Of a DNA stretch of 64,000 nt, positions 1-7,627 are shown in pieces. Source of the stretch: Dokdonella_A sp963758365 (GTDB lineage Bacteria; Pseudomonadota; Gammaproteobacteria; Xanthomonadales; Rhodanobacteraceae); NCBI GenBank assembly GCA_963758365.1, contig CAVWVB010000001.1, positions 868,001 through 932,000 of the forward strand, in the 5' to 3' direction. The position numbers and the translations under genes are program-made. Under the pieces are notes generated by a model. It saw only the letters and a program-made list of their open reading frames with translations, ran no database searches and was not told the origin of the DNA. Within the stretch, counting starts at the first letter, position 1; each line of letters starts with the position of its first letter.

Positions 1-1
1 G

Positions 2-424
2 CGCAAGCTCGCCGAGAAGGTGATCAAGGGCAAGCGCTTCGATCTCAACGACATGCGCGACCAGCTCGAGCAGATGGTCAACATGGGCGGTATGGCCTCG
101 CTGCTCGACAAGCTGCCGGGCGCGGGAAACCTGCCCGAGAGCGTCAAGTCGAAAGTCAACGATCGCGAGGTGCGCCGGATGATCGCGATCATCGGCTCGA
201 TGACGAAGAGGGAACGGCGTCATCCGGATCTTCTCAAGGGCTCGCGGCGCGCGCGCATCGCGCGCGGTTCGGGGACCCAGCCCGCGGACGTCAACAAGCT
301 GCTCAAGCAGTATCAGCAGATGGAAAAGATGATGTCCAAGCTCGGCAGCGGCGGCATGAAGGGCCTGATGCGGCAGATGTCGGGCGCGATGCGCGGCATG
401 GGTGCGGGACTGCGCCCGCGCTGA
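2..424 (+). CDS. ffh: Signal recognition particle protein Ffh, C-terminal part (partial)
   Basis: The reading frame is open from the left window edge, so only the last 140 or so residues of the SRP GTPase are present; the NG GTPase domain lies upstream. What remains is the methionine-rich M domain, which binds 4.5S RNA and signal peptides during co-translational targeting to the inner membrane. Visible marks are the stretch DLNDMRDQLEQM, the RNA-binding segment SRRARIARGSGT near positions 245-285, and a tail with many methionines (MEKMMSKL, MKGLMRQM) ending in arginines. It sits directly upstream of the rpsP operon, an order common in gammaproteobacteria. Identity is very secure; only the missing 5' part limits the entry. 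Confidence 0.96.
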   Translation, partial: RKLAEKVIKGKRFDLNDMRDQLEQMVNMGGMASLLDKLPGAGNLPESVKSKVNDREVRRMIAIIGSMTKRERRHPDLLKGSRRARIARGSGTQPADVNKLLKQYQQMEKMMSKLGSGGMKGLMRQMSGAMRGMGAGLRPR

Positions 425-524
425 GCGCGAGGCGCGCGGACCGTGCCGCGCCGCCGCTGGCGGCAACGGCATCGAAGTCGCACCGCGATCCCGCACGGGA
501 ACGCGGCCCAAGTCCGCACGGGGC

Positions 525-552
525 TTTATTTTTCGCTGGATTCAGCTAGAAT
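525..552 (+). promoter_or_regulatory. Candidate promoter of the rpsP operon
   Basis: The 202-base gap between ffh and rpsP contains TAGAAT at 547-552, four or five bases from a perfect -10 box, preceded after 16 bases by TTTATT at 525-530, a poor -35 match. The AT-rich patch stands out in very GC-rich surroundings and lies about 75 bases upstream of the rpsP start. The call rests on base pattern only. Confidence 0.4.
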
Positions 553-626
553 GCCCGGCTCCCTCGGGTGCAGCCGCCCAGCGCGGCGCCCCTACAGAAA
601 AACTCCAGTATTTTCAGAGAGCTACG

Positions 627-884
627 ATGGTCAAGATTCGCCTTTCCCGTGGCGGCGCCAAGAAGCGGCCGTTCTACCACATCGTCGTCACCGACGAGCG
701 CAATGCGCGCGACGGCCGCAACATCGAGCGTGTGGGTTATTTCAACCCGATCGCCGCGGGCAAGGATGTGCGTCTGCAACTCGACACCGCGCGGGTCAAG
801 GCCTGGGTGGAGAAGGGCGCGCAGATGACCGAGAAGGTCAAGTCGCTCTACAAGGAAGCAGGCAAGCAGGTAGCCGCTGCCTGA
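627..884 (+). CDS. rpsP: 30S ribosomal protein S16
   Basis: An 85-residue basic protein beginning MVKIRLSRGGAKKRPFYHIV, the universal S16 start, followed by VGYFNP and a lysine-rich C-terminus. S16 binds 16S rRNA early in assembly of the 30S body. The ATG at 627 is chosen because it gives the family-standard N-terminus; longer in-frame extensions run through non-conserved sequence upstream. It opens the classic rpsP-rimM-trmD-rplS operon, with rimM starting five bases downstream. Confidence 0.98.
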   Translation: MVKIRLSRGGAKKRPFYHIVVTDERNARDGRNIERVGYFNPIAAGKDVRLQLDTARVKAWVEKGAQMTEKVKSLYKEAGKQVAAA

Positions 885-889
885 GCGAC

Positions 890-1405
890 GTGGGCGGGTC
901 GGGTGACAAGCTCGTCCTGCTCGGCAGGATAGTGGGAGTGCACGGTGTGCGTGGCGAGCTCAGGCTCGAATCGTATACCGAGCCAAGAGCGCGGATTTTC
1001 GCGTACCAGCCATGGCGGGTGCGCAGCGCAGCCGGCGAAAGGCTGATCGAGGGTTGCCGGGGGCGCGTCCACGGCAAGGGCCTGGTCGCCGTACTGCCGG
1101 GCGTCGACGATCGCGACGCGGCGGCGGCGCTGGTCGGCACGGAAATCTGGGTTGCGCGTTCGGCATTGCCGGATCCGCAGCCGGGTGAGTATTACTGGTC
1201 GGATCTCGAAGGACTCGAGGTCGTCACGATCGCGGGCGAATCGCTTGGAACCGTGTCGCATCTGATCGCGACGGGTGCGAACGACGTGCTGGTCGTGAAG
1301 GACGCCACGCGCGAGAGGCTGATTCCGTTTCTCGTCGGGCAGTTCGTGACCGAAGTGGATCTCGTGGATGGCCGCGTGACGGTCGACTGGGATGCGCAGT
1401 TCTAG
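890..1405 (+). CDS. rimM: 16S rRNA processing protein RimM
   Basis: A 171-residue protein with the RimM N-terminal domain (GRIVGVHGVRGEL, about residues 12-24) and a C-terminal PRC-barrel (EYYWSDLEGLEV, then IPFLVGQFV). RimM binds S19 and helps 30S head maturation. The start is taken as GTG 890, five bases after the rpsP stop, giving the usual length; no good ATG is available in frame nearby. The exact initiator is therefore less certain than the identity. It lies in the ribosome-maturation operon between rpsP and trmD. Confidence 0.95.
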   Translation: MGGSGDKLVLLGRIVGVHGVRGELRLESYTEPRARIFAYQPWRVRSAAGERLIEGCRGRVHGKGLVAVLPGVDDRDAAAALVGTEIWVARSALPDPQPGEYYWSDLEGLEVVTIAGESLGTVSHLIATGANDVLVVKDATRERLIPFLVGQFVTEVDLVDGRVTVDWDAQF

Positions 1406-1470
1406 GCATCCGTTCGTGCCGAGGTGTCGACGCACGAACAGTGTGAACGCTGGAGAACCGGGGTCGCGCG

Positions 1471-2247
1471 ATGCGCATCGACGTCATCACGCTGTTCCCT
1501 GATTTCATCGAAAACTGTGTGCGGGTCGGCGTGGTCGGACGCGCACGCGAACGCGGGTTGCTGCAGATTGCGACCTGGAACCCGCGCGATTTTGCCAGCG
1601 ACAACTACCGTTCGGCGGACGACCGCTGCTACGGCGGCGGTCCCGGGATGGTGATGATGGTCGAACCGTTGCGAAAGGCGCTTGCCCAGGTGCGCGTCGC
1701 GAACGGATCGGTCGGCAAGGCCGGAGTGATTTATTTGAGTCCGCAGGGAGCGCGGCTCGATCAGGCCAGGGTAGTGGACCTCGCGAAGCGCGATCACCTG
1801 ATCCTGCTGAGCGGTCGCTACGAAGGCGTGGACGAGCGCTTTCTGCAGCATGCGGTCGAAGAGGAGATTTCCGTCGGCGACTACGTGCTGTCTGGCGGCG
1901 AACTGGCGGCGGCGATCGTGATCGACGCGGTCGGACGCTTGCAGGAAGGAGTGCTCAACGATGCGCAGTCGGCCGAGCAGGATTCGTTCTCGAACGGCCT
2001 GCTCGACTGCCCGCACTACACGCGTCCCGAACATGACGAATGGGGCGACGTGCCGGCGGTGCTGATTTCCGGTGATCACGCGGCGATTCGCCGCTGGCGC
2101 CTGAAACAGTCGCTGGGTCGTACATGGCTGCGCCGTCCGGATTTGCTGGCGCAGGTGGAACTGGACAAGCAGTCGCGCGCGTTGCTGGCCGAGTACCAGG
2201 ACGAGCATGCGAAAAGAACGATGTCGGGTCGCGAACCCGGTGAATGA
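1471..2247 (+). CDS. trmD: tRNA (guanine-N1)-methyltransferase TrmD
   Basis: A 258-residue SPOUT-class methyltransferase that makes m1G37 in tRNAs reading codons that begin with C, preventing +1 frameshifts. It starts MRIDVITLFPDF and shows the trefoil-knot AdoMet site: IYLSPQGARLDQ (residues 87-98), LLSGRYEGVDERF (112-124) and SVGDYVLSGGELAA (134-147). The conserved YGGGPGM sits at residues 54-60. Length is normal. It follows rimM after a 65-base gap and precedes rplS by 24 bases, so all four genes are probably cotranscribed. Confidence 0.98.
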   Translation: MRIDVITLFPDFIENCVRVGVVGRARERGLLQIATWNPRDFASDNYRSADDRCYGGGPGMVMMVEPLRKALAQVRVANGSVGKAGVIYLSPQGARLDQARVVDLAKRDHLILLSGRYEGVDERFLQHAVEEEISVGDYVLSGGELAAAIVIDAVGRLQEGVLNDAQSAEQDSFSNGLLDCPHYTRPEHDEWGDVPAVLISGDHAAIRRWRLKQSLGRTWLRRPDLLAQVELDKQSRALLAEYQDEHAKRTMSGREPGE

Positions 2248-2271
2248 AATATCAGACCAGTGGTGAGCGTG

Positions 2272-2634
2272 ATGAACCTGATCCAGCAATTCGAAGCCGA
2301 ACAGATGACTGCCAGCCTGCCCGCGTTCAGCCCGGGCGATACCGTCGTCGTCAACGTCAAGGTCAAGGAAGGCAATCGCGAGCGCGTGCAGGCCTACGAA
2401 GGCGTGTGCATAGGGCGCAAGAATGCGGGACTGAATTCGGCATTCACGGTGCGCAAGATTTCGCACGGTACCGGCGTCGAGCGCGTGTTCCAGTCGCACA
2501 GTCCGACCATCGAGTCGGTCGTGGTCAAGCGTCGCGGCAAGGTGCGCGGCGCAAAGCTGTATTACCTGCGTGGTCTCGAGGGCAAGGCCGCGCGCATCAA
2601 GGAAGACCTTTCGCAGCACACCAAGCGTTCCTGA
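2272..2634 (+). CDS. rplS: 50S ribosomal protein L19
   Basis: A 120-residue protein beginning MNLIQQFEAEQM, with the L19 signatures PGDTVVVNVKVKEG, QAYEGVCIGRKNAG and VKRRGKVRGAKLYYLR. L19 lies at the 30S-50S interface. ATG 2272 is preferred to the in-frame GTG at 2260 because a GGTGAG ribosome-binding site at 2262-2267 fits it and the family starts here. It is the last gene of the operon and is followed by an intrinsic terminator 74 bases downstream. Confidence 0.97.
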   Translation: MNLIQQFEAEQMTASLPAFSPGDTVVVNVKVKEGNRERVQAYEGVCIGRKNAGLNSAFTVRKISHGTGVERVFQSHSPTIESVVVKRRGKVRGAKLYYLRGLEGKAARIKEDLSQHTKRS

Positions 2635-2707
2635 TCCCGGCGCTCGGGTACGAGCGCGCGTATTCACGAACCTGGAGCATCGAGTCGCGTCTGTGCTCCT
2701 CGTCAGA

Positions 2708-2740
2708 AGCGGCCATCGGCGACGATGGCCGCTTTTTTTT
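2708..2740 (+). terminator. Rho-independent terminator of the rpsP-rplS operon
   Basis: A perfect 11-bp inverted repeat, AGCGGCCATCG (2708-2718) with CGATGGCCGCT (2723-2733), encloses a four-base GCGA loop and runs directly into eight T residues ending at 2740. It lies 74 bases after rplS, so it closes the ribosomal operon and isolates htpG. Confidence 0.95.
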
Positions 2741-2916
2741 GTGCGCAAGGACCGGCGGCAGGGCGGGGCCCGCGCTGACAGGCCCTGCGCGCCCACCAGC
2801 AGCGCTGCACCTGCCTCGCGCCGCGGGGCGCGGCGGTCGAAGCGGGCCCGCGAAGCTTGAACCAGGTGCGCACTGCCACCATCTGCGAGGCCATCCGTTT
2901 CAATGAGGGAAGTGCC

Positions 2917-4791
2917 ATGAGTTCCGCCGCCGAAACCCGTGCGTTCGAAGCCGAAGTCTCCCAGGTCCTGCACCTGGTCACTCATTCGCTGTACTCGCAC
3001 AAGGACATCTTTCTGCGCGAGCTGATCTCGAACGCATCGGATGCCTGCGACAAGCTGCGTTTCGCCGCGTTGTCGGATGCCACGCTCACTGCCGACGACG
3101 CGGAACTGCGTATCGAGATCTCCTTCGACCGCGACGCGCGTACGCTGACCATCCGCGACAACGGCATCGGCATGAATCGCGACGAAGTGGTCGAGAACAT
3201 CGGCACGATCGCGCGTTCGGGAACGCGCAGGTTCCTCGAGTCGCTGTCCGGCGACGCGCGCAAGGACACCCAGCTGATCGGCCAGTTCGGAGTCGGTTTC
3301 TACTCGGCGTTCATCGTCGCCGACCAGGTGACCCTGACCACGCGCAAGGCGGGCGTGCCGGCTGCCGAAGGCGTGCGCTGGGAATCGGCCGGGAGCGGCG
3401 AATACACTCTGCAAACACTCGATGTCGCGGACCGTGGCACCACGGTCACCTTGCACCTGAAAGAGGACGAGACCGAGTTCCTCGACAACTGGAAACTGCG
3501 CGAACTGATCAAGCGCTATTCCGACCATGTCGCATTTCCGATTCGCCTGCCCGTGCAGAAGGACGGCAAGCCGACTCAGGAGTTCGAGACGGTCAATCAC
3601 GCGGCCGCGCTGTGGTCGCGTCCGAAGACGGAGATCTCCGACGAGGAATACCAGGCGTTCTACAAGTCGATCTCCCACGATTTCAACGATGCGCTCGCGT
3701 GGACCCACAATCGCGTCGAGGGCGCGCAAAGTTTCACTTCACTTCTCTACATTCCGGCGCGGCCGCCGTTCGACAGCGTGTTCAGCGGTCGCGACGAGCG
3801 CAAGGGCCTCAAGCTCTATATCCGCCGCGTGTTCATCATGGACGCGAGCGAGCAGCTGCTGCCGAACTACCTGCGCTTCGTGCGCGGCGTGGTCGACTCG
3901 GACGATCTGCCGCTCAACGTGAGTCGCGAGATCCTGCAGGAGAACCGCCTCGTCGCGCAGATCCGCTCGGCCTGCGTCAAGCGCACGCTCGATCTGCTCG
4001 ACAAGCTGGCCAAGGACGAGCCCGAAAAGTTCGCGCGGTTCACGAGTGCGTTCGGCAACACGCTCAAGGAGGGCATCGCCGAGGATACGGCCAACCGCGA
4101 ACGCATCGCGAAACTGCTGCGCTTTGCCTCGACCGCATCCGCGGGCGATGCGAAGGTCGTGTCGCTCGACGAGTACGTCGCGCGCATGCAGGCCGGCCAG
4201 GACGCGATCTGGTACATCACGGCCGACTCCCACGCCGCGGCGAAAGGCAGCCCGCAGATCGAATCGCTTCGTGCCAGGGGCATCGAGGTGCTGCTGCTGA
4301 GCGACCGCATCGACGAGTGGATGATCGGTTACCTCGGCGAGTTCGCGGGCCGGAAGCTGCGCAATGCGGCGAAGGGCGACCTCGACGTTGCCGAAGGCGA
4401 GGAAGCCGAGCGGCGCAAGAAGGCCGAGGAGGCCGCGCAGCCCCTGCTCAAGAGGCTCGCGGACGTGCTCGGCGACAAGGTCGAGGCAGTGCGCGTGAGC
4501 CACCGCCTGACCGAATCGCCTTCCTGCATCGTGCTCGGAGAGCACGACATGGCCCTGCACATGCAGCGCCTCTTGCGCGAAGCGGGTCACGAAATGCCGG
4601 AAAGCAAGCCCGTGCTCGAAGTCAATCCGGAGCATCCGCTGTTGCAGAAGTTCGTCGCGGTGGCCGATGCGGCGCACGGCGAAGATCTCGCGACGTTGCT
4701 CTTCGAGGAGGCGCAACTCGCGGCCGGCGATCAGCTCGCCGACCCGGCCGCATTCATCGCGCGGGTCAATCGCGCCGTGCTCGGCGGGTAG
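2917..4791 (+). CDS. htpG: Molecular chaperone HtpG (Hsp90)
   Basis: A 624-residue bacterial Hsp90, the same length as the E. coli protein. The N-terminal GHKL ATPase motifs are clear: ELISNASDACDKL (residues 35-47), DNGIGM (81-86) and the G-rich lid IGQFGVGFYSAF. The middle-domain segment DLPLNVSREILQ is also typical. HtpG remodels client proteins in the cytoplasm with DnaK. ATG 2917 gives the standard N-terminus and has GAGGGAAG just upstream; the frame can be extended to 2857 but without conserved sequence. It stands alone after the rplS terminator. Confidence 0.98.
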   Translation: MSSAAETRAFEAEVSQVLHLVTHSLYSHKDIFLRELISNASDACDKLRFAALSDATLTADDAELRIEISFDRDARTLTIRDNGIGMNRDEVVENIGTIARSGTRRFLESLSGDARKDTQLIGQFGVGFYSAFIVADQVTLTTRKAGVPAAEGVRWESAGSGEYTLQTLDVADRGTTVTLHLKEDETEFLDNWKLRELIKRYSDHVAFPIRLPVQKDGKPTQEFETVNHAAALWSRPKTEISDEEYQAFYKSISHDFNDALAWTHNRVEGAQSFTSLLYIPARPPFDSVFSGRDERKGLKLYIRRVFIMDASEQLLPNYLRFVRGVVDSDDLPLNVSREILQENRLVAQIRSACVKRTLDLLDKLAKDEPEKFARFTSAFGNTLKEGIAEDTANRERIAKLLRFASTASAGDAKVVSLDEYVARMQAGQDAIWYITADSHAAAKGSPQIESLRARGIEVLLLSDRIDEWMIGYLGEFAGRKLRNAAKGDLDVAEGEEAERRKKAEEAAQPLLKRLADVLGDKVEAVRVSHRLTESPSCIVLGEHDMALHMQRLLREAGHEMPESKPVLEVNPEHPLLQKFVAVADAAHGEDLATLLFEEAQLAAGDQLADPAAFIARVNRAVLGG

Positions 4792-4913
4792 CGGCTGCGC
4801 TGAACGCGGCGGAGCCGGACCACAGTCCAGCTTCGCCGCGTGCGTGTGCCGCGGCGGCCAACGGACGCGTGCTACCATCGATCGATCCGCCTTTGGCCAT
4901 CCAGACTATCGGC

Positions 4914-6065
4914 ATGATCCAGATCGAGAGCAAATTACCCAAGGTCGGAACGACGATCTTCACCGTGATGAGCCAGCTCGCGCTCGAGCACAAGGCCATC
5001 AATCTCGGTCAGGGGTTTCCGGATTTCGACGGTCCACCGGCGTTGCGCGACGCGCTGACACGCGCGATGAACGAGGGGCACAACCAATACTCGCCGATGC
5101 CTGGCGTGCCCGCCTTGCGCGAGGCGATCGCGCGCAAGACCGCGCGTTTGTACGGAGTCAAGGCCGATGTCGATCACGGAATCACGGTGACCTCGGGCGC
5201 GACGGAAGCCCTGTTCGCCGCGATCGCGGCGACCGTGCGCAGCGGCGATGAAGTCATCGTGCTCGACCCGTGCTACGACAGCTACGATCCCGCGATCGCA
5301 CTGAGCGGCGGTCGCGCGGTACACGTGCCGCTCGATCCCCGCGACTTCTCGCCGGACTGGCAGCGGATCGAACACGCGATCTCGCCGAAGACGCGCATGA
5401 TCCTCGTCAACACCCCGCACAATCCATGCGGATCCGTCTTCGCCGCGGGCGATCTGGACGCGCTGGCCGATCTGGCACGCCGTCACGACCTGCTGGTTCT
5501 TTCCGATGAGGTGTACGAACACATCGTGTTCGACGGGGCTGCGCACCAGAGCGTGCTGCGCCATGCGGAGCTGGCCGAGCGAAGTTTCGTGGTCAGTTCG
5601 TTCGGCAAGACCTACCATTGCACCGGATGGAAGGTCGGTTACTGCATTGCACCGCGTGCGTTGACTGCCGAATTCCGCAAGGTGCACCAGTACCTGACCT
5701 TCTGCACGTTCACGCCCGCGCAATGGGCGCTGGCCGAGATCATCGAAAGCGATCCGCAGCATTTCCTCGAACTGCCCGAGTTCTACCAGGCCAAGCGCGA
5801 TCGCTTCAGTGCGCTGCTCGCGGGATCAAAGTTCCGCCTGCTGCCGGTCGGCGGCGCCTATTTCCAGGTCGCCGACTATTCCGCGCTGAGCGACGCGGAG
5901 GATCTCCTGTTCTGCGAATGGCTGACCCGGGAAGGAGGCGTGGCGGCGATCCCGCTGTCGGCGTTCTACGAATCGCCGCCGCAGGAGCAGCGTCTGATCC
6001 GCTTCTGCTTTGCCAAGAGCGACGCCGTGCTCGAGCAGGCTGCGGACCGGCTCAAGGCGCTCTGA
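4914..6065 (+). CDS. PLP-dependent methionine/glutamine aminotransferase (YbdL/KAT type)
   Basis: A 383-residue fold-type I aminotransferase close to E. coli YbdL and eukaryotic kynurenine aminotransferase/glutamine transaminase K. Visible marks are LGQGFPDFDGP near residue 31, NTPHNPCG (166-173), SDEVY (197-201) and the Schiff-base lysine in SSFGKTYHCTGWKVGY (Lys232). The frame is open far upstream through htpG, but family similarity begins at ATG 4914. The next gene is an omega-amidase two bases after its stop, which suggests the transaminase uses glutamine as amino donor, possibly to regenerate methionine from its keto acid. That substrate assignment is inferred. Confidence 0.92.
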   Translation: MIQIESKLPKVGTTIFTVMSQLALEHKAINLGQGFPDFDGPPALRDALTRAMNEGHNQYSPMPGVPALREAIARKTARLYGVKADVDHGITVTSGATEALFAAIAATVRSGDEVIVLDPCYDSYDPAIALSGGRAVHVPLDPRDFSPDWQRIEHAISPKTRMILVNTPHNPCGSVFAAGDLDALADLARRHDLLVLSDEVYEHIVFDGAAHQSVLRHAELAERSFVVSSFGKTYHCTGWKVGYCIAPRALTAEFRKVHQYLTFCTFTPAQWALAEIIESDPQHFLELPEFYQAKRDRFSALLAGSKFRLLPVGGAYFQVADYSALSDAEDLLFCEWLTREGGVAAIPLSAFYESPPQEQRLIRFCFAKSDAVLEQAADRLKAL

Positions 6066-6066
6066 C

Positions 6067-6882
6067 ATGGATGCGAACACCGTACCGCAGTCCCTGCGGG
6101 TTTCGCTCGTGCAGGGTGAAACACGCTGGCACGATGCGCCTGCGAACCGTGCCTACTACGGCAGTCTCGTGCGTCCGCTGCACGGACTGACCGATCTCGT
6201 CGTATTGCCGGAAACCTTTCTGTCGGGATTCACAAACGAGACCATGGGCAACGCCGAAACCATGGACGGCGAGGGCCTGGCCTGGTTGCGCGCGCTCGCC
6301 GGGGAGGTCGGGGCGGTGATCACCGGCAGCCTGGTCGTGCGCGACGGCGGCCGCTGTTTCAACCGCATGATCTGGATGCGCCCGGACGGCAGCCTGGCGC
6401 ACTACGACAAGCGCCATCTGTTTCGCATGGCCGGCGAGCACGAGCGCTACGCGGGCGGCGCGCAACGCCTGGTCGTCGAACTGCGCGGATGGCGAATCTG
6501 CCTGCAGGTGTGCTACGACCTGCGCTTTCCGGTCTGGTCACGCAATCGCTACGATCTGGCGCAACATCGCTTCGACTACGACCTGCTCGTGTATGTCGCG
6601 AACTGGCCGAGTCCGCGCCGTCAACCCTGGCGAACCCTGCTGCGTGCGCGCGCGATCGAGAACCTCAGCTACTGCATCGGCGTCAATCGAATCGGTGCGG
6701 ACGGCAACGACGTCACGTATGCGGGCGACAGCGCGGCGATCGATTTCGTCGGCAACCCGCTTGTGGAGTTCGGTGCGGGCGAGCAGGTTGCGACGACGCG
6801 ACTCGACGCGGCGGCGCTCGTCGCGCATCGCGAGCGCTTTCCAGCCTGGATGGACGCGGACTCCTTCTCGATCGCGCCCTGA
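6067..6882 (+). CDS. Omega-amidase, nitrilase superfamily (YafV/MtnU-like)
   Basis: A 271-residue carbon-nitrogen hydrolase with the complete Glu-Lys-Cys triad: Glu49 in VVLPETF, Lys115 in YDKRHLF and Cys149 in QVCYDLRFPVW. The YafV/Nit2 branch hydrolyses alpha-ketoglutaramate or alpha-ketosuccinamate, the by-products of glutamine or asparagine transamination. It starts two bases after the transaminase gene, so the two are almost certainly one operon in which the amidase pulls the reversible transamination forward. Family membership is firm; the substrate comes from context. Confidence 0.92.
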   Translation: MDANTVPQSLRVSLVQGETRWHDAPANRAYYGSLVRPLHGLTDLVVLPETFLSGFTNETMGNAETMDGEGLAWLRALAGEVGAVITGSLVVRDGGRCFNRMIWMRPDGSLAHYDKRHLFRMAGEHERYAGGAQRLVVELRGWRICLQVCYDLRFPVWSRNRYDLAQHRFDYDLLVYVANWPSPRRQPWRTLLRARAIENLSYCIGVNRIGADGNDVTYAGDSAAIDFVGNPLVEFGAGEQVATTRLDAAALVAHRERFPAWMDADSFSIAP

Positions 6883-6908
6883 CGCCCGACCCGCGGCGCG
6901 GTGACCCG

Positions 6909-7259
6909 TCAGAGGATCGCAAGCACGTTTTCGGCGGGGCGGCCCAGAGCCGCCCGGCCGTTGGCGAGCACGATCGGACGCTGGATCAGACGCGGATGCG
7001 CATGCATCGCGGCAATCAATCGTTCGTTTCCGATGCCGGGATCGCCCAGGCCGAGGGCCGCGTATTCGGGTTCCTCGCGCCTGACCAGCGCACGCGGCTC
7101 GATGCCGAGCAGCGCGACGATCGACTTGAGCTCGGCGACCGACGGCGGTGTCGCGATGTAGTCGACGACACGCGCGGTAATCCCGCGCGATTCGAGCAGG
7201 GCAAGCGTGGCGCGCGATTTCGAGCAGCGCGGATTGTGCAGGATCACGACATCGGACAT
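6909..7259 (-). CDS. ArsC-like reductase family protein (YfgD type)
   Basis: A 116-residue thioredoxin-fold protein starting MSDVVILHNPRCSKSR, with the single catalytic cysteine Cys12 in the ArsC-family NPxC loop followed by SKSR, as in YfgD. Later it has REPEYAALGL and the family-typical IQRPIVLANGRAALGRP. Real arsenate reductases usually carry CGTSR here, so arsenate reduction is uncertain. No ars operon lies nearby. It faces the omega-amidase gene convergently and lies downstream of a small unknown gene on the same strand. Confidence 0.88.
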   Translation of the reverse strand: MSDVVILHNPRCSKSRATLALLESRGITARVVDYIATPPSVAELKSIVALLGIEPRALVRREEPEYAALGLGDPGIGNERLIAAMHAHPRLIQRPIVLANGRAALGRPAENVLAIL

Positions 7260-7317
7260 GACCGGTCCATTGCTGCGGCGGATTGCGGATGATCCGTCGG
7301 GCGGACGCCGGGTGCAA

Positions 7318-7533
7318 TCAGGCCGCCGCCGGATGCGGCAGCGCGGCGAGCTCGCGCATGATGATCGCGCGCTCGGCTTCGGCGCGTTGCGCGAAACTGC
7401 CCAGCAGCGCATGCGACTCGGGCGCAAGCACTTCGTACCGGTGCGCAGCGCGTTCGCCGCGGTCGTTATAGGTCTGGACGCGCTCGATCCGGTAGCCGAG
7501 CACATTCACTTCGATGATTCGCTTGTCGCGCAT
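7318..7533 (-). CDS. Small conserved-looking protein of unknown function
   Basis: A 71-residue protein beginning MRDKRIIEVNVLGYRIERVQ. I do not recognise the family. The N-terminal half looks like beta strands and the C-terminal half is an alanine/glutamate-rich helix (QRAEAERAIIMRELAAL). A strong Shine-Dalgarno sequence GGAGGT lies about six bases before the ATG on the minus strand, which supports translation. It sits between the Rieske gene and the ArsC-like gene, all in the same direction. Confidence 0.6.
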   Translation of the reverse strand: MRDKRIIEVNVLGYRIERVQTYNDRGERAAHRYEVLAPESHALLGSFAQRAEAERAIIMRELAALPHPAAA

Positions 7534-7580
7534 GATGACCTCCGGGGCAGGTACGGAGGATCTTAGGTGCGCCGGGTGTG

Positions 7581-7611
7581 AATCCGGTTAATGCGGTGTT
7601 GCAACCGGATT
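7581..7611. repeat. 9-bp inverted repeat AATCCGGTT...AACCGGATT
   Basis: Perfect 9-bp arms at 7581-7589 and 7603-7611 around a 13-base spacer, placed between the stop of the Rieske gene and the start of the small unknown gene (both minus strand). There is no T run on either side, so it may be a regulator-binding site or a weak, U-less terminator. Function not determined. Confidence 0.55.
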
Positions 7612-7627
7612 AACGTTGAGCCGTCGT

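Noticed and set aside
1402..3729. A 775-codon open frame on the minus strand opposite trmD, rplS and the start of htpG.
   Set aside because: It also crosses the operon terminator and mirrors conserved coding sequence; a GC-rich shadow.
3612..4913. Upstream extension of the transaminase frame through most of htpG.
   Set aside because: The extension is Arg-rich, out of frame with htpG, and family similarity begins only at ATG 4914.
6909..7259. Calling this gene arsenate reductase.
   Set aside because: The cysteine loop is NPRCSKSR rather than the NxxCGTSR type and no ars genes are present, so only the family is reported.
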